Both the position numbers and the translations under genes were made by a program. The notes under the pieces were generated by a model that saw only the letters and a program-made list of their open reading frames with translations, had not been told where the DNA came from and searched no databases. Source: Flavobacteriaceae bacterium (GTDB lineage: Bacteria > Bacteroidota > Bacteroidia > Flavobacteriales > Flavobacteriaceae). Taken from it: 40,306 nucleotides of DNA. Location of the stretch: contig JABDNM010000170.1 of assembly GCA_013043825.1 (NCBI GenBank), positions 1-40,306 on the forward strand, written 5' to 3'. Positions 1-8,185 of this stretch are shown here, piece by piece; position 1 is the stretch's first letter, and each line of letters opens with the position of its first letter.

Positions 1-333
1 GCCCTGGTGTGCTTCACAGACAATGGAATAGTTACCTTCTTCAATGGTGCTACCTCCTGTGACAATACTACATTAAACGTAAGTGACTTTGAGTTACCCG
101 AAGTAGTATTATACCCGAATCCTGTAACCAACCAATCCATCCTTCAATTTTCTTCGGAAGGGCTCTTCGATATGGTAAGAATTGTGGATGTGCAGGGAAA
201 GCTGATAAAGGAGGAAATCATAGTTAATAACACCATGATTCTCGATGCAATGGACTATCCTTCGGGACTCTATTTCTACCAGGTTTTTTCTGAAAATAGG
301 CTTTTAAAAGCCGATAAATTTATCGTTCGATAA
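1..333 (+). CDS. C-terminal fragment of a secreted protein with T9SS type A (Por) sorting domain; 5' end outside window
   Basis: Frame is open to the left edge; tail LYPNPVTNQSILQF...VRIVDVQGKLIKEE...YPSGLYFYQVFSENRLLKADKFIVR matches the T9SS C-terminal sorting domain pattern. Confidence 0.85.
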   Translation, partial: ALVCFTDNGIVTFFNGATSCDNTTLNVSDFELPEVVLYPNPVTNQSILQFSSEGLFDMVRIVDVQGKLIKEEIIVNNTMILDAMDYPSGLYFYQVFSENRLLKADKFIVR

Positions 334-390
334 ACAATTCCACATAATTGAATCTCTGTAACTCTACTGTTTATAAGGGTTTTACATCTT

Positions 391-405
391 TGGCACGGCT
401 ATTGG
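391..405 (+). promoter_or_regulatory. sigma54-like -24/-12 element (TGGCACG-N4-TTGG) upstream of the 470 gene
   Basis: TGGCACGGCTATTGG; matches TGGCACG-N4-TTGC except the last base of the -12 box; ATG 65 bp downstream. Confidence 0.4.
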
Positions 406-469
406 TTCCCTCTAACCAAATAGCGTAGGTCACACCGCTAATGTGTGACATAACCCAAATACATTAATT

Positions 470-1105
470 ATGAGAAATGCATTATTACTTGTAGCCATAT
501 TCCTGGGAGGAGTAGCTACAGAAGCAATGGCACAACGACATGATGGTGTAGTCGTAAAGAAGGGGAACAAGCATCGCTATTACAAATCGCAATCTGTACG
601 TTTTGTAGAAAATGGTGTCCTCTTTACGGTCTATACCGATGGAACTTTTGGTTTCACCGATCAATTCTACGGAAAACCCTACAGAAAGAATCGACGTGTT
701 CACAAGATGAATTACTACGGAAAGAGTCGCCCACGCGGTAAATATCGAAGAGGATTTCGACCCATACGTGTGGACACAGATCCTTTTGGAAACATCATTG
801 GTGTGAACGGAATCTGTATCTCGTACAAAAGAAACGGAAAGGTGAAGCAAATAGGAACCGTTCCTATTTTCCACAAACGAGGCTATATGGTCCAGGTAGG
901 TGGAATGACCCTTCAGTACGATCGTTTTGGAAACATCAGAAACAGATTCGGTATCATTAATCGTCATAACGATGATTTTTGGCACACTAATTGGTATACA
1001 TATAATGACTACGGAGATGATGACTGGGATGATGATTGGGATGATGACTGGGATGATGATGACGGACATTACGGCCGTAGGAATAAAATAAGAAAGACAA
1101 GATAA
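470..1105 (+). CDS. Secreted hypothetical protein with acidic/Trp-rich (DDDW)n C-terminal region; paralog of the next gene
   Basis: Signal peptide MRNALLLVAIFLGGVATEAMA; VRFVENGVLFTVYTDGTFGF module shared with next ORF; DDDWDDDWDDDWDDDD tail. Confidence 0.8.
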   Translation: MRNALLLVAIFLGGVATEAMAQRHDGVVVKKGNKHRYYKSQSVRFVENGVLFTVYTDGTFGFTDQFYGKPYRKNRRVHKMNYYGKSRPRGKYRRGFRPIRVDTDPFGNIIGVNGICISYKRNGKVKQIGTVPIFHKRGYMVQVGGMTLQYDRFGNIRNRFGIINRHNDDFWHTNWYTYNDYGDDDWDDDWDDDWDDDDGHYGRRNKIRKTR

Positions 1106-1110
1106 TATAG

Positions 1111-1127
1111 TTTTTTGGTTGGTTAGT
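1111..1127 (+). repeat. Copy 1 of 17-bp 3'-flank motif TTTTTTGGTTGGTTAGT
   Basis: Exact match to 2846-2862, both just after the stop codons of paralogous genes. Confidence 0.8.
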
Positions 1128-1133
1128 TTTTTG

Positions 1134-1180
1134 AAAACCCTCCTACGCTCTCTCGAGCCGCGGAGGGTTTCTTTGTTTTA
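1134..1180 (+). terminator. Rho-independent terminator
   Basis: AAACCCTCC ... GGAGGGTTT followed by CTTTGTTTT. Confidence 0.8.
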
Positions 1181-1240
1181 AAATCCTTCTGTTGTTCAGA
1201 GGGAGCATAATGACCGAAGGATCAAAAAAAGAGTTGAAAA

Positions 1241-1270
1241 AGAGAATCTTCTCTTGGTTCTGAATGACAA
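1241..1270. repeat. Possible interspersed-repeat fragment (agagaatcttctcttggttctgaatgacaa)
   Basis: Reverse-strand reading gives CHSEPREDS, the artefactual peptide typical of a widespread TCATTCTGAGCGAAG..GAATCTC-type bacterial intergenic repeat; only one copy seen here. Confidence 0.35.
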
Positions 1271-1342
1271 CTTGCAATTAAACCTTTGGGAACCAATATA
1301 AGTCCAAGCTGTATATCCCATAAAATCAGGCCTTTCCATTTT

Positions 1343-1357
1343 TGGCACGGTCGTTGG
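1343..1357 (+). promoter_or_regulatory. sigma54-like -24/-12 element (TGGCACG-N4-TTGG) upstream of the 1424 gene
   Basis: TGGCACGGTCGTTGG; same element and nearly the same distance to ATG (67 bp) as upstream of the 470 gene. Confidence 0.4.
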
Positions 1358-1423
1358 TAATTAGTAAAGTGTACACGCCCAACCAAAATAATTTGGCAAG
1401 TACAAACCTTTAAAATTGAAATT

Positions 1424-2845
1424 ATGAAAAAAGTAACAGCACTCGTTTTAGGATTCTTCCTCGCCAGCTTCGCAGTGAATGCGGCCAGTGAGAATTCGGC
1501 AGAAAGCACCCTGAATTATTATGACGGAAAGTCCTACATCTTCGTGGAAGGTGGCGTGGAGTTCTCTGTCTTCCCAGACGGGCAATTCGACTTTGTCTAT
1601 CTAGGGCCTAATAGTAGAAACGGGGTGAACGTAAATGTGAATACTCCAGGGGTGAGTGTCTCGTTCAATTCGGGATACGACTACGATGCCTATGTGCAGT
1701 ACGACGACTACGGTGCTGTGATACAGGTTGAGGATGTACCCATTTACTATGATGAATACGGTCGTATCATCCAGGCAGGTGATGTAGAGATTCGGTATAC
1801 CAACCGTCGTATAGTGCGCGTAGGGGGTTTACGTGTCTTCTATAACAACTATGGATATTTTGACTACTGTACGGGGTATATCAGCCCTTGGTATAGAACC
1901 TATGTTTACAGACCATGGCACGTATACTACGTACGTCCTATTTATACCAGCTGTATTGTTTACGATTACCCATACAGACGATTTTATAGCCCAGTTCGGT
2001 TCACCTTTGCGTACCACAGACAGTATTACAGAAGCGGACACAGATCGTATATCAATGGTAGAAGAGACTTCTATCGTCCTGGAAGTCGAGTTCACTATAA
2101 GAATGGTAGAACTGCGGTCAACCGGGATTACAATCCTAACAGGCGTAATTCGGCTTATAGCGGTGGACGAAGAGATACAAGAAATGATCTTAGACGAAGT
2201 AATAGCCGTGTAGACAGAAATTCATCACGAGGTATTGGAAACAGGTCCGATCGCGTAAACCGCAATGATCGCACAGATAACAATGTAAAAGGAAGACCTA
2301 CGTCCAGAGGCATTGCCAGAAAGGACAAATCCCTCGCACGGGACGTGAATAGAAGCAACAGCCTGAAGGGTAGGCCAACGAGCCGAGGTATTGCCAAGAA
2401 GGACACCCGCAGGGATAATAGTGTAAATGAAAGGCCTACTTCTCGAGGAATCGCTAAGAAGGACACCCGCAGGGATAACAGTGTAAATGGAAGACCTACT
2501 TCTCGAGGTATTGCGAAAAAGGATAAAACCTTCAGAAGTAATACCAATCGGAAGAATTCGGTTAGCAGTCGTCCTTCGTCCAGAGGAACTGCTATGAAGT
2601 CAAGACCGCAAAGCTCGGTGAGTAAAAGGTCAAGCAACAAGGGTAGCAATTACAAGCATCCAACTCCCAACAGGAAGTCGTCTGCTAACAGAAGTAGCGC
2701 TCCTAGTAAGAGAAATTCAACTGCTTCAAGAAAGAGCAGCAACTATAAGAAAAGTGCCCCATCGCGATCCAAGAGTTCGGTAAGCCGCAAAAGTGCGCCT
2801 TCCCGTTCCAAAGGAGCAACTCCAAGAAGAGGTCGCGGATTATAA
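1424..2845 (+). CDS. Secreted hypothetical protein: N-terminal YD-like beta repeats, Tyr/Arg-rich middle, strongly basic repetitive C-terminus
   Basis: Signal peptide MKKVTALVLGFFLASFAVNA; FVEGGVEFSVFPDGQFDF shared with the 470 ORF; repeats of RPTSRGIAKKD; R/K/S-rich tail. Confidence 0.8.
   Translation: MKKVTALVLGFFLASFAVNAASENSAESTLNYYDGKSYIFVEGGVEFSVFPDGQFDFVYLGPNSRNGVNVNVNTPGVSVSFNSGYDYDAYVQYDDYGAVIQVEDVPIYYDEYGRIIQAGDVEIRYTNRRIVRVGGLRVFYNNYGYFDYCTGYISPWYRTYVYRPWHVYYVRPIYTSCIVYDYPYRRFYSPVRFTFAYHRQYYRSGHRSYINGRRDFYRPGSRVHYKNGRTAVNRDYNPNRRNSAYSGGRRDTRNDLRRSNSRVDRNSSRGIGNRSDRVNRNDRTDNNVKGRPTSRGIARKDKSLARDVNRSNSLKGRPTSRGIAKKDTRRDNSVNERPTSRGIAKKDTRRDNSVNGRPTSRGIAKKDKTFRSNTNRKNSVSSRPSSRGTAMKSRPQSSVSKRSSNKGSNYKHPTPNRKSSANRSSAPSKRNSTASRKSSNYKKSAPSRSKSSVSRKSAPSRSKGATPRRGRGL
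2281..2530 (+). repeat. Intragenic tandem repeat encoding (G/E)RPTSRGIA(K/R)KD units; the best two units have an exact 60-bp period (2401-2460 and 2461-2520)
   Basis: Aligned the two 60-bp blocks by eye: 7 mismatches. Confidence 0.85.
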
Positions 2846-2862
2846 TTTTTTGGTTGGTTAGT
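2846..2862 (+). repeat. Copy 2 of 17-bp 3'-flank motif TTTTTTGGTTGGTTAGT
   Basis: Exact match to 1111-1127. Confidence 0.8.
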
Positions 2863-2864
2863 GA

Positions 2865-2911
2865 GAAACCCCTGTGAATCGTTCTACGAGGATCGGGGGT
2901 TTCGTTTTTAT
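2865..2911 (+). terminator. Rho-independent terminator
   Basis: GAAACCCC ... GGGGGTTTC followed by GTTTTT. Confidence 0.75.
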
Positions 2912-4203
2912 CATGGATTCAAACTTCTTATCAATGCTGCCATGCGACCCGTTAAATTGCGCCGATGGTATTTCTGAACTCCGGAAGATGTCACTTTCAA
3001 GGTGCCCGTACTAAAAAGATCGAAACACTGAAGTATTTCTTGCTTCAGTTCTTGTCTTTCGGAATAGGTAAAAAATTCGCCGGCTCCTGTTTCTTTCAGA
3101 ATAGGTTCGATATCGCTGCCATGTGGTCCAATGGCAATGATTGGTCTTCGAGCGCGCAGGTATTCGAATAGTTTACCAGGGATGATCGCTCGGGTCTCCG
3201 GCTTATTCATTTCAATTAACAGTAATAATTGGGCACTCTGCTGCGCCTGAATTGCCGCATCATGTGAAACATAACCACTTATTTCAAGGTTAGTACCTAA
3301 GCCAAGGTCATGCAAAGTTTCCAGCACCTCCTTCCCTACTTTCCCTACCAACCTGATGCGAAGTGACTTGGCAATATCCTCATGCTCCTTGCATAACTCA
3401 GCCAGCACACTCCAAAGTGCCTCCGGGTTTCGATTGCTCAGTAAGGTTCCAACATGCACCAGGCTGAAGTGATTGTCCAATTTGGAGTTGGAACCCACTT
3501 CATCATCGAAGCCATTGGTGATAACATCAACGGGCTTGGTGGTGATGGCTTTAAATTCCTCCAGGGTAGTGGGACTGGTAACAACAATATGATCTGCGCC
3601 TTTCAACACCTCCTGTTCGAGTCTTTTGTGTTTTTCCCTGGAGCTCTTAGAAAGTCGCAAAGACTTATGATAATGAATGGTTGTCCATGGATCTCTAAAA
3701 TCGGCCAGCCATTTAATATCCAGGGTTTTTTTAAGCTGAAGTCCAATAAGATGCAGACTGTGCGGTGGTCCTGTGGTTACAACGGTATCGATCCCCTGGT
3801 CTTTCAGATATTTCAGCAGGTATTTTACAGATGGATCCACCCAATTCTTTCGGGCGTCCGGAATGAAGTAGTTTCCCCGTATGTAGAGCAGCATTCGTTC
3901 GAGCCAGGAAGGCTTCTTTTCGGTGAGGGTCCCGCTACTCAGCGTTTGTGTTTTCCTTTTAGAAAACCATCGGGCAAAACGATAGGGTTCTTTAATGGGA
4001 CGTTTGATGATCTCAACACCTTGAGGAACTTGGGAAGAAAGGCTGTCGTCGGTGATAGGATAATTGGCTCCTTCTGGCACAAAAACTATGGGTTCGATAT
4101 TGAAATCACGAAAGTATTTTACGAACTTCAACCAGCGCTGAACTCCAGGTCCACCTGCTGGTGGCCAGTAATAACAAATGATGAGTACGCGCTTCATTTT
4201 CAT
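2911..4203 (-). CDS. Glycosyltransferase family 4-like protein
   Basis: N-term RVLIICYYWPPAGGPGVQRWLKFVKYF; C-term PGKLFEYLRARRPIIAIGPHGSD typical of GT-B glycosyltransferases. Confidence 0.85.
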   Translation of the reverse strand: MKMKRVLIICYYWPPAGGPGVQRWLKFVKYFRDFNIEPIVFVPEGANYPITDDSLSSQVPQGVEIIKRPIKEPYRFARWFSKRKTQTLSSGTLTEKKPSWLERMLLYIRGNYFIPDARKNWVDPSVKYLLKYLKDQGIDTVVTTGPPHSLHLIGLQLKKTLDIKWLADFRDPWTTIHYHKSLRLSKSSREKHKRLEQEVLKGADHIVVTSPTTLEEFKAITTKPVDVITNGFDDEVGSNSKLDNHFSLVHVGTLLSNRNPEALWSVLAELCKEHEDIAKSLRIRLVGKVGKEVLETLHDLGLGTNLEISGYVSHDAAIQAQQSAQLLLLIEMNKPETRAIIPGKLFEYLRARRPIIAIGPHGSDIEPILKETGAGEFFTYSERQELKQEILQCFDLFSTGTLKVTSSGVQKYHRRNLTGRMAALIRSLNP

Positions 4204-6647
4204 TAGGAATCAACTGTACGATTCACTTTTCTGAAGTACAGAAACAATCCTCCCAACATTATCATCAGGAAAAACGCACTACTCCCAAGCGCTATTTTCG
4301 ATCCGGTCTCAACTACTTTCGGCTCAAACCGAAATTCGATCTGGTGCACTCCGCTAGGAACGACTAAGGCTCTCAGCACATAATTGGCCCGAAAATGATC
4401 TACGGGAGTTCCATCGATGTAAGCGTTCCATCCTTTCGGATAATAAACTTCAGAAAATACAGCAAGCTGGTCTGTCTGGGTTTCTGTTTGATATACCAGT
4501 TTATTTGGCTGATGACTCACCAGGTCTATCACAGCCATACTGTCTCTTGCGATGCTCCTGGTGGGTATCTTATCGATGAATTCGGTATGGATTATGGCTG
4601 TAGTGCGGGTGTCTAAACTATCCAGTAGCAGGATCTCCTCGTTGGCGTTTTCAGCAGGCAAAACATTTTCCACGAACCATGCGGGTCCGTGAGCAAAAGG
4701 ATTTTCCTGGACCAATGGCCTACCCTCTTTATCGGGAACAATGATGTACTTTACGTTTAGCATGTTGAGGACACCAGGGTCCCCATCTGCCAGGTAGAAG
4801 TCATCCAGGTCCTGGATACGCCCAGGTTTGGCGGCATGGTAACCACCAAGAGCGTTGTGATAAAAACTGGCCTGCCCGCTGCTGAAAGCGTAACGGCTAG
4901 CGTCATAAACCCTGAAATAACCGTCATCCTTCAATATCTCGGTATCTGCCGGACTCTCGGGAAAAGGGTTATCCATCAATCGGGCTGTAACGAAATTATC
5001 TTCGTTCACATACCTTTTATCTACTCCTACCAGATCGATCAACAGCAGTAGTGCAATTATTCCCAGCGCGTACGATTCCTTCAGTTTCTTGTCAAGAACA
5101 AACCATAACACGCCTCCGGCAAGCAGCACAAATACAACCGATCGTATGGCATCCATGGTCATTACATGCATCCTGTCGTCCCGCACAGCATCCATAAAAG
5201 GGATTCCCATTTGTTCGATGATCTGCCCGTCGTAGGGACTTGAAAAGGAGAAGAGCTGCGATTTCAGCAAAATGAACAAAACTCCCAATCCGCCTAATAT
5301 ACCTGCCGAATACATCAAGGCCTTCTTTCGAACTTTCTTCTGATGGAAATCGTTGAAAAATTGATAAAGCCCAAGCATAGCCAATAATGGGAACAACAAT
5401 TCCAAAATCACCTGAATCGATGAAACAGCCCGAAATTTATTGTAGAGTGGCACATATTCTATGAATAGATCGGTGATAACGCTGAAATTCTTACCCCAGG
5501 ACAACACAAGGCTCAACACTATACCCGAAACGATCCACCATTTCATTCGGCCTCGTATCAGAAATAAACCTAAGATCGCGAGAAACAGGATTACGGCTCC
5601 CAAGTAAGCCGGAGCGGCCACAATAGGTTGATCACCCCAGTACAACGGAATTTGTTCATTGACAAACTGCCGTGCCTCCTGCGGAGTAGCTCCCATTTTC
5701 ATTACCTCCTGTACTGCGCGGGAATCATCGGGAAAGGAATCGTTGGATCCTCCTCCCATGAAGTTCGGTATGAACAAGTTAAAAGTTTCGAGAATCCCAT
5801 AGCTATACTCGGTAATGTAATCGTAACCAAGACCGTCATCGACCGCCTTGGGAGTTCCATCGGGGTTTATGGTAAGCTCGCTTTTTCCCCGTGTAGATGT
5901 GTCTGCATATTCCTTTGTAGCCATTATGTTAGTGGCGTTCATGCCAACTGCGAGGAGCACTCCCAAAGCCATGAGGCCAACCGCCTTTAAATAATGAGGA
6001 AGCATCTTTTTTCTTATGGCATCAATGAGATAGGCAATTCCAATGCAAATAACCAACAACAGCAAATAATAGGTCATTTGAAAATGATTGGCAACCAACT
6101 CCAGAGCCATGGCAACAGTGGTCAACAAGAATCCCTCCAGGTACTTGGCTCGAAATGTGAGTATGACCCCGCTAAGCACGAGCGGCATATAAGCTATGGC
6201 ATGTGCTTTCGCGTTATGTCCAACCCCCAGGATAATGATTAGATAGGTAGAAAATCCAAAAGCCAGGGCACCCACAAAAGCAAGTTTGTAGTCCAGTTTT
6301 AAGACCAGGAAAAGTATATACATCCCCAGGAAATAAAGGAATAAGTAGTCTGCCGGACGTGGTAAAAAACGAAGGCTGAGATCCAGTTTTTTGATGTAAT
6401 TGTGGGGATATTTGGCACCCAATTGATAGGTGGGCATTCCTCCAAAAGCGCTGTTGGTCCAGTAAGTCTCTTCCCCGGTTTGTTCGCGAAAGTCGTTTTG
6501 CTGTTTCGCCATTCCCGTGTACTGTACTATGTCGCTTTGAAATATCGCCTTGCCTTGGAGAACCGGATGAAAGTATGCTAGTGCGGCCACCACAAAGATC
6601 ACCAATACCGACAGATGCGGTAGCATTTTCTTGAATCTAAAATGCAT
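4203..6647 (-). CDS. YfhO family membrane protein
   Basis: 814 aa multi-TM protein; GWNAYIDGTPVDHFRANYVLRALVVPSGVHQIEFRFEP near the C-terminus is characteristic of YfhO. Confidence 0.85.
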   Translation of the reverse strand: MHFRFKKMLPHLSVLVIFVVAALAYFHPVLQGKAIFQSDIVQYTGMAKQQNDFREQTGEETYWTNSAFGGMPTYQLGAKYPHNYIKKLDLSLRFLPRPADYLFLYFLGMYILFLVLKLDYKLAFVGALAFGFSTYLIIILGVGHNAKAHAIAYMPLVLSGVILTFRAKYLEGFLLTTVAMALELVANHFQMTYYLLLLVICIGIAYLIDAIRKKMLPHYLKAVGLMALGVLLAVGMNATNIMATKEYADTSTRGKSELTINPDGTPKAVDDGLGYDYITEYSYGILETFNLFIPNFMGGGSNDSFPDDSRAVQEVMKMGATPQEARQFVNEQIPLYWGDQPIVAAPAYLGAVILFLAILGLFLIRGRMKWWIVSGIVLSLVLSWGKNFSVITDLFIEYVPLYNKFRAVSSIQVILELLFPLLAMLGLYQFFNDFHQKKVRKKALMYSAGILGGLGVLFILLKSQLFSFSSPYDGQIIEQMGIPFMDAVRDDRMHVMTMDAIRSVVFVLLAGGVLWFVLDKKLKESYALGIIALLLLIDLVGVDKRYVNEDNFVTARLMDNPFPESPADTEILKDDGYFRVYDASRYAFSSGQASFYHNALGGYHAAKPGRIQDLDDFYLADGDPGVLNMLNVKYIIVPDKEGRPLVQENPFAHGPAWFVENVLPAENANEEILLLDSLDTRTTAIIHTEFIDKIPTRSIARDSMAVIDLVSHQPNKLVYQTETQTDQLAVFSEVYYPKGWNAYIDGTPVDHFRANYVLRALVVPSGVHQIEFRFEPKVVETGSKIALGSSAFFLMIMLGGLFLYFRKVNRTVDS

Positions 6648-6756
6648 GAATGCCTGGATTAAGATTGTGGGGAAATTATGAAAAATATGCTAGAACCAAC
6701 CCCATTCGGCGCAGATAAAAATGGAATGTTATCGACATCTTTTCAAGGATTCAGGA

Positions 6757-7011
6757 TCAATCGATCTCTTCAAAATCGATGTACTCACCCACCACCTTTT
6801 CCTTGGATTTATTTTTCTTCGGAATGTCATGCACTTCCCTGGATTGAGCGGAGTCATTTGAAAAAGGCGATTGACCAAAGGAGCGTTCAAAACGTTGAGC
6901 TGCTTTTTTGGCCACATATCGCATGAGGTACGGACCTAGTAACCGAAATAAAAACTTCAGTCCAAGATATACCAAGAGAATTATTAATACCGTTTTAAGG
7001 AAGGAAATCAT
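6757..7011 (-). CDS. Small membrane protein, DUF4834-like
   Basis: N-terminal TM segment then charged tail (FLKTVLIILLVYLGLKFLFRLLGPYLMRYVAKKAAQRFERSFG). Confidence 0.65.
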   Translation of the reverse strand: MISFLKTVLIILLVYLGLKFLFRLLGPYLMRYVAKKAAQRFERSFGQSPFSNDSAQSREVHDIPKKNKSKEKVVGEYIDFEEID

Positions 7012-7062
7012 TTATCTAATCTCTTAAACCAACCGGCATGAATAGTGACCGATTGGTATTTT

Positions 7063-7070
7063 CAAAAGTA
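7063..7070 (-). promoter_or_regulatory. Bacteroidetes -7 box (TACTTTTG on minus strand)
   Basis: CAAAAGTA on + strand; TAnnTTTG consensus; about 52 bp upstream of the 7011 start. Confidence 0.45.
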
Positions 7071-7125
7071 CACAATGCCGTACAAAAAGAAACAATACAA
7101 CTATTAAATAAATGATAAAATCTTA

Positions 7126-7133
7126 TATATTTG
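7126..7133 (+). promoter_or_regulatory. Bacteroidetes -7 box TATATTTG
   Basis: TAnnTTTG 18 bp upstream of the ATG at 7151; lies inside the over-extended ORF-track call. Confidence 0.45.
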
Positions 7134-7150
7134 ACGTAAACCCAAAAACT

Positions 7151-8176
7151 ATGACTATCCGACTTCGATTTCTAGTAGTCTTACTTTTACTCCCACTTTT
7201 TACTTTCGCACAATACACCGACATGATCAATACCAACAGACCAGGTGGATCGCAAGGCGCGTTTTCGGTGGGAAAAAAAGTGCTGCAATTTGAGACCGGG
7301 CTGTCGATTGGGAAAGAAGAACATCGCTTACTAAGGACTGAAACCAATGCATTTCGTTGGGATTACAGCGCGCGCTACGGGGTTTGGAAAGAAGAATTGG
7401 AAGTGAGCATCATAGGATCCTTCCAACGGAATAAGGTAAACGATACCCAGGGAATAGGAGCAGAAAGTATCTTTTCCAATTTCAGAAGCAATACCATTGG
7501 AGCCAAGTATCTCATCTACGATCCATATAAAAAGAAAGTCTTGGAAGGACCCAATCTTCGCAGTTGGAAGGCAAATAATCGCTGGCAATGGTCGGATCTC
7601 ATTCCGGCCGTCTCGATTTATGCCGGTGCCAATTTCGACTTTGCCGATAACCCCTTTACACCAGAACTCGATAGCCAGATTAGCCCGAAGATAGTACTCT
7701 CCACTCAAAATAACTGGATAGGAGGATTCGTCTTGGTAACCAACATCATTGCAGATCGTGTCACCACCGATTTCCCAAGCTATGGATACATAATTACCTT
7801 AACTCATGCTACCAACGATTATTTCTCGATCTTTCTGGAGAATCAAGGATTTAAAAGTGATTTCTATGCAGACCAATTATTACGCGGAGGAGTAGCTGCA
7901 TTGATCAATGCAAATTTTCATGTTGATCTCTCGGGAACGATCAACTTCAAGGATACTCCGTCGCTCTGGTATGTACGAGCGGGGATGGCCTATCGCTTCG
8001 ACATGCATAGTGATGATGAATTCCTGGAAGAAAAAGGAAAGGCGGGAAGAGAAGCCAGAAGAGTCGAAAAAAACAAAAACCGCGCTTTAAAAAAGGAAAA
8101 AAAGCGCAGCAAGAAAAGGAAACGTCAGGACGGCCTACAAGTGGATGATGAAGGCGATGATGGAGGATTAGACTAG
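7151..8176 (+). CDS. Outer-membrane transporter-like protein (phenol-degradation meta-pathway / MetA-like beta-barrel family)
   Basis: Signal peptide MTIRLRFLVVLLLLPLFTFAQ; INTNRPGGSQGAFSVGKKVLQFETG...; beta-barrel pattern; basic KKEKKRSKKRKRQ tail; start moved from 7112 to 7151. Confidence 0.6.
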   Translation: MTIRLRFLVVLLLLPLFTFAQYTDMINTNRPGGSQGAFSVGKKVLQFETGLSIGKEEHRLLRTETNAFRWDYSARYGVWKEELEVSIIGSFQRNKVNDTQGIGAESIFSNFRSNTIGAKYLIYDPYKKKVLEGPNLRSWKANNRWQWSDLIPAVSIYAGANFDFADNPFTPELDSQISPKIVLSTQNNWIGGFVLVTNIIADRVTTDFPSYGYIITLTHATNDYFSIFLENQGFKSDFYADQLLRGGVAALINANFHVDLSGTINFKDTPSLWYVRAGMAYRFDMHSDDEFLEEKGKAGREARRVEKNKNRALKKEKKRSKKRKRQDGLQVDDEGDDGGLD

Positions 8177-8185
8177 AAAATATCT

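Noticed and set aside
485-1069. 194-aa minus-strand ORF opposite the (DDDW)n protein gene
   Set aside because: Low-complexity I/V/P repeats are just the complement of GAT-rich codons.
1222-1509. 95-aa minus-strand ORF ending HSEPREDSLFQLFF
   Set aside because: Covers an intergenic region and the antisense of the next gene's start; the HSEPRED string is a known repeat artefact.
2155-2649. 164-aa minus-strand ORF with LPFTLLSLRVSFLAIPREVG repeats
   Set aside because: The repeats mirror the 60-bp coding repeats on the plus strand; no start or family support.
3454-4206. 250-aa plus-strand ORF opposite the glycosyltransferase
   Set aside because: Shadow ORF of a clear glycosyltransferase gene; Cys/Phe/His-rich translation typical of antisense.
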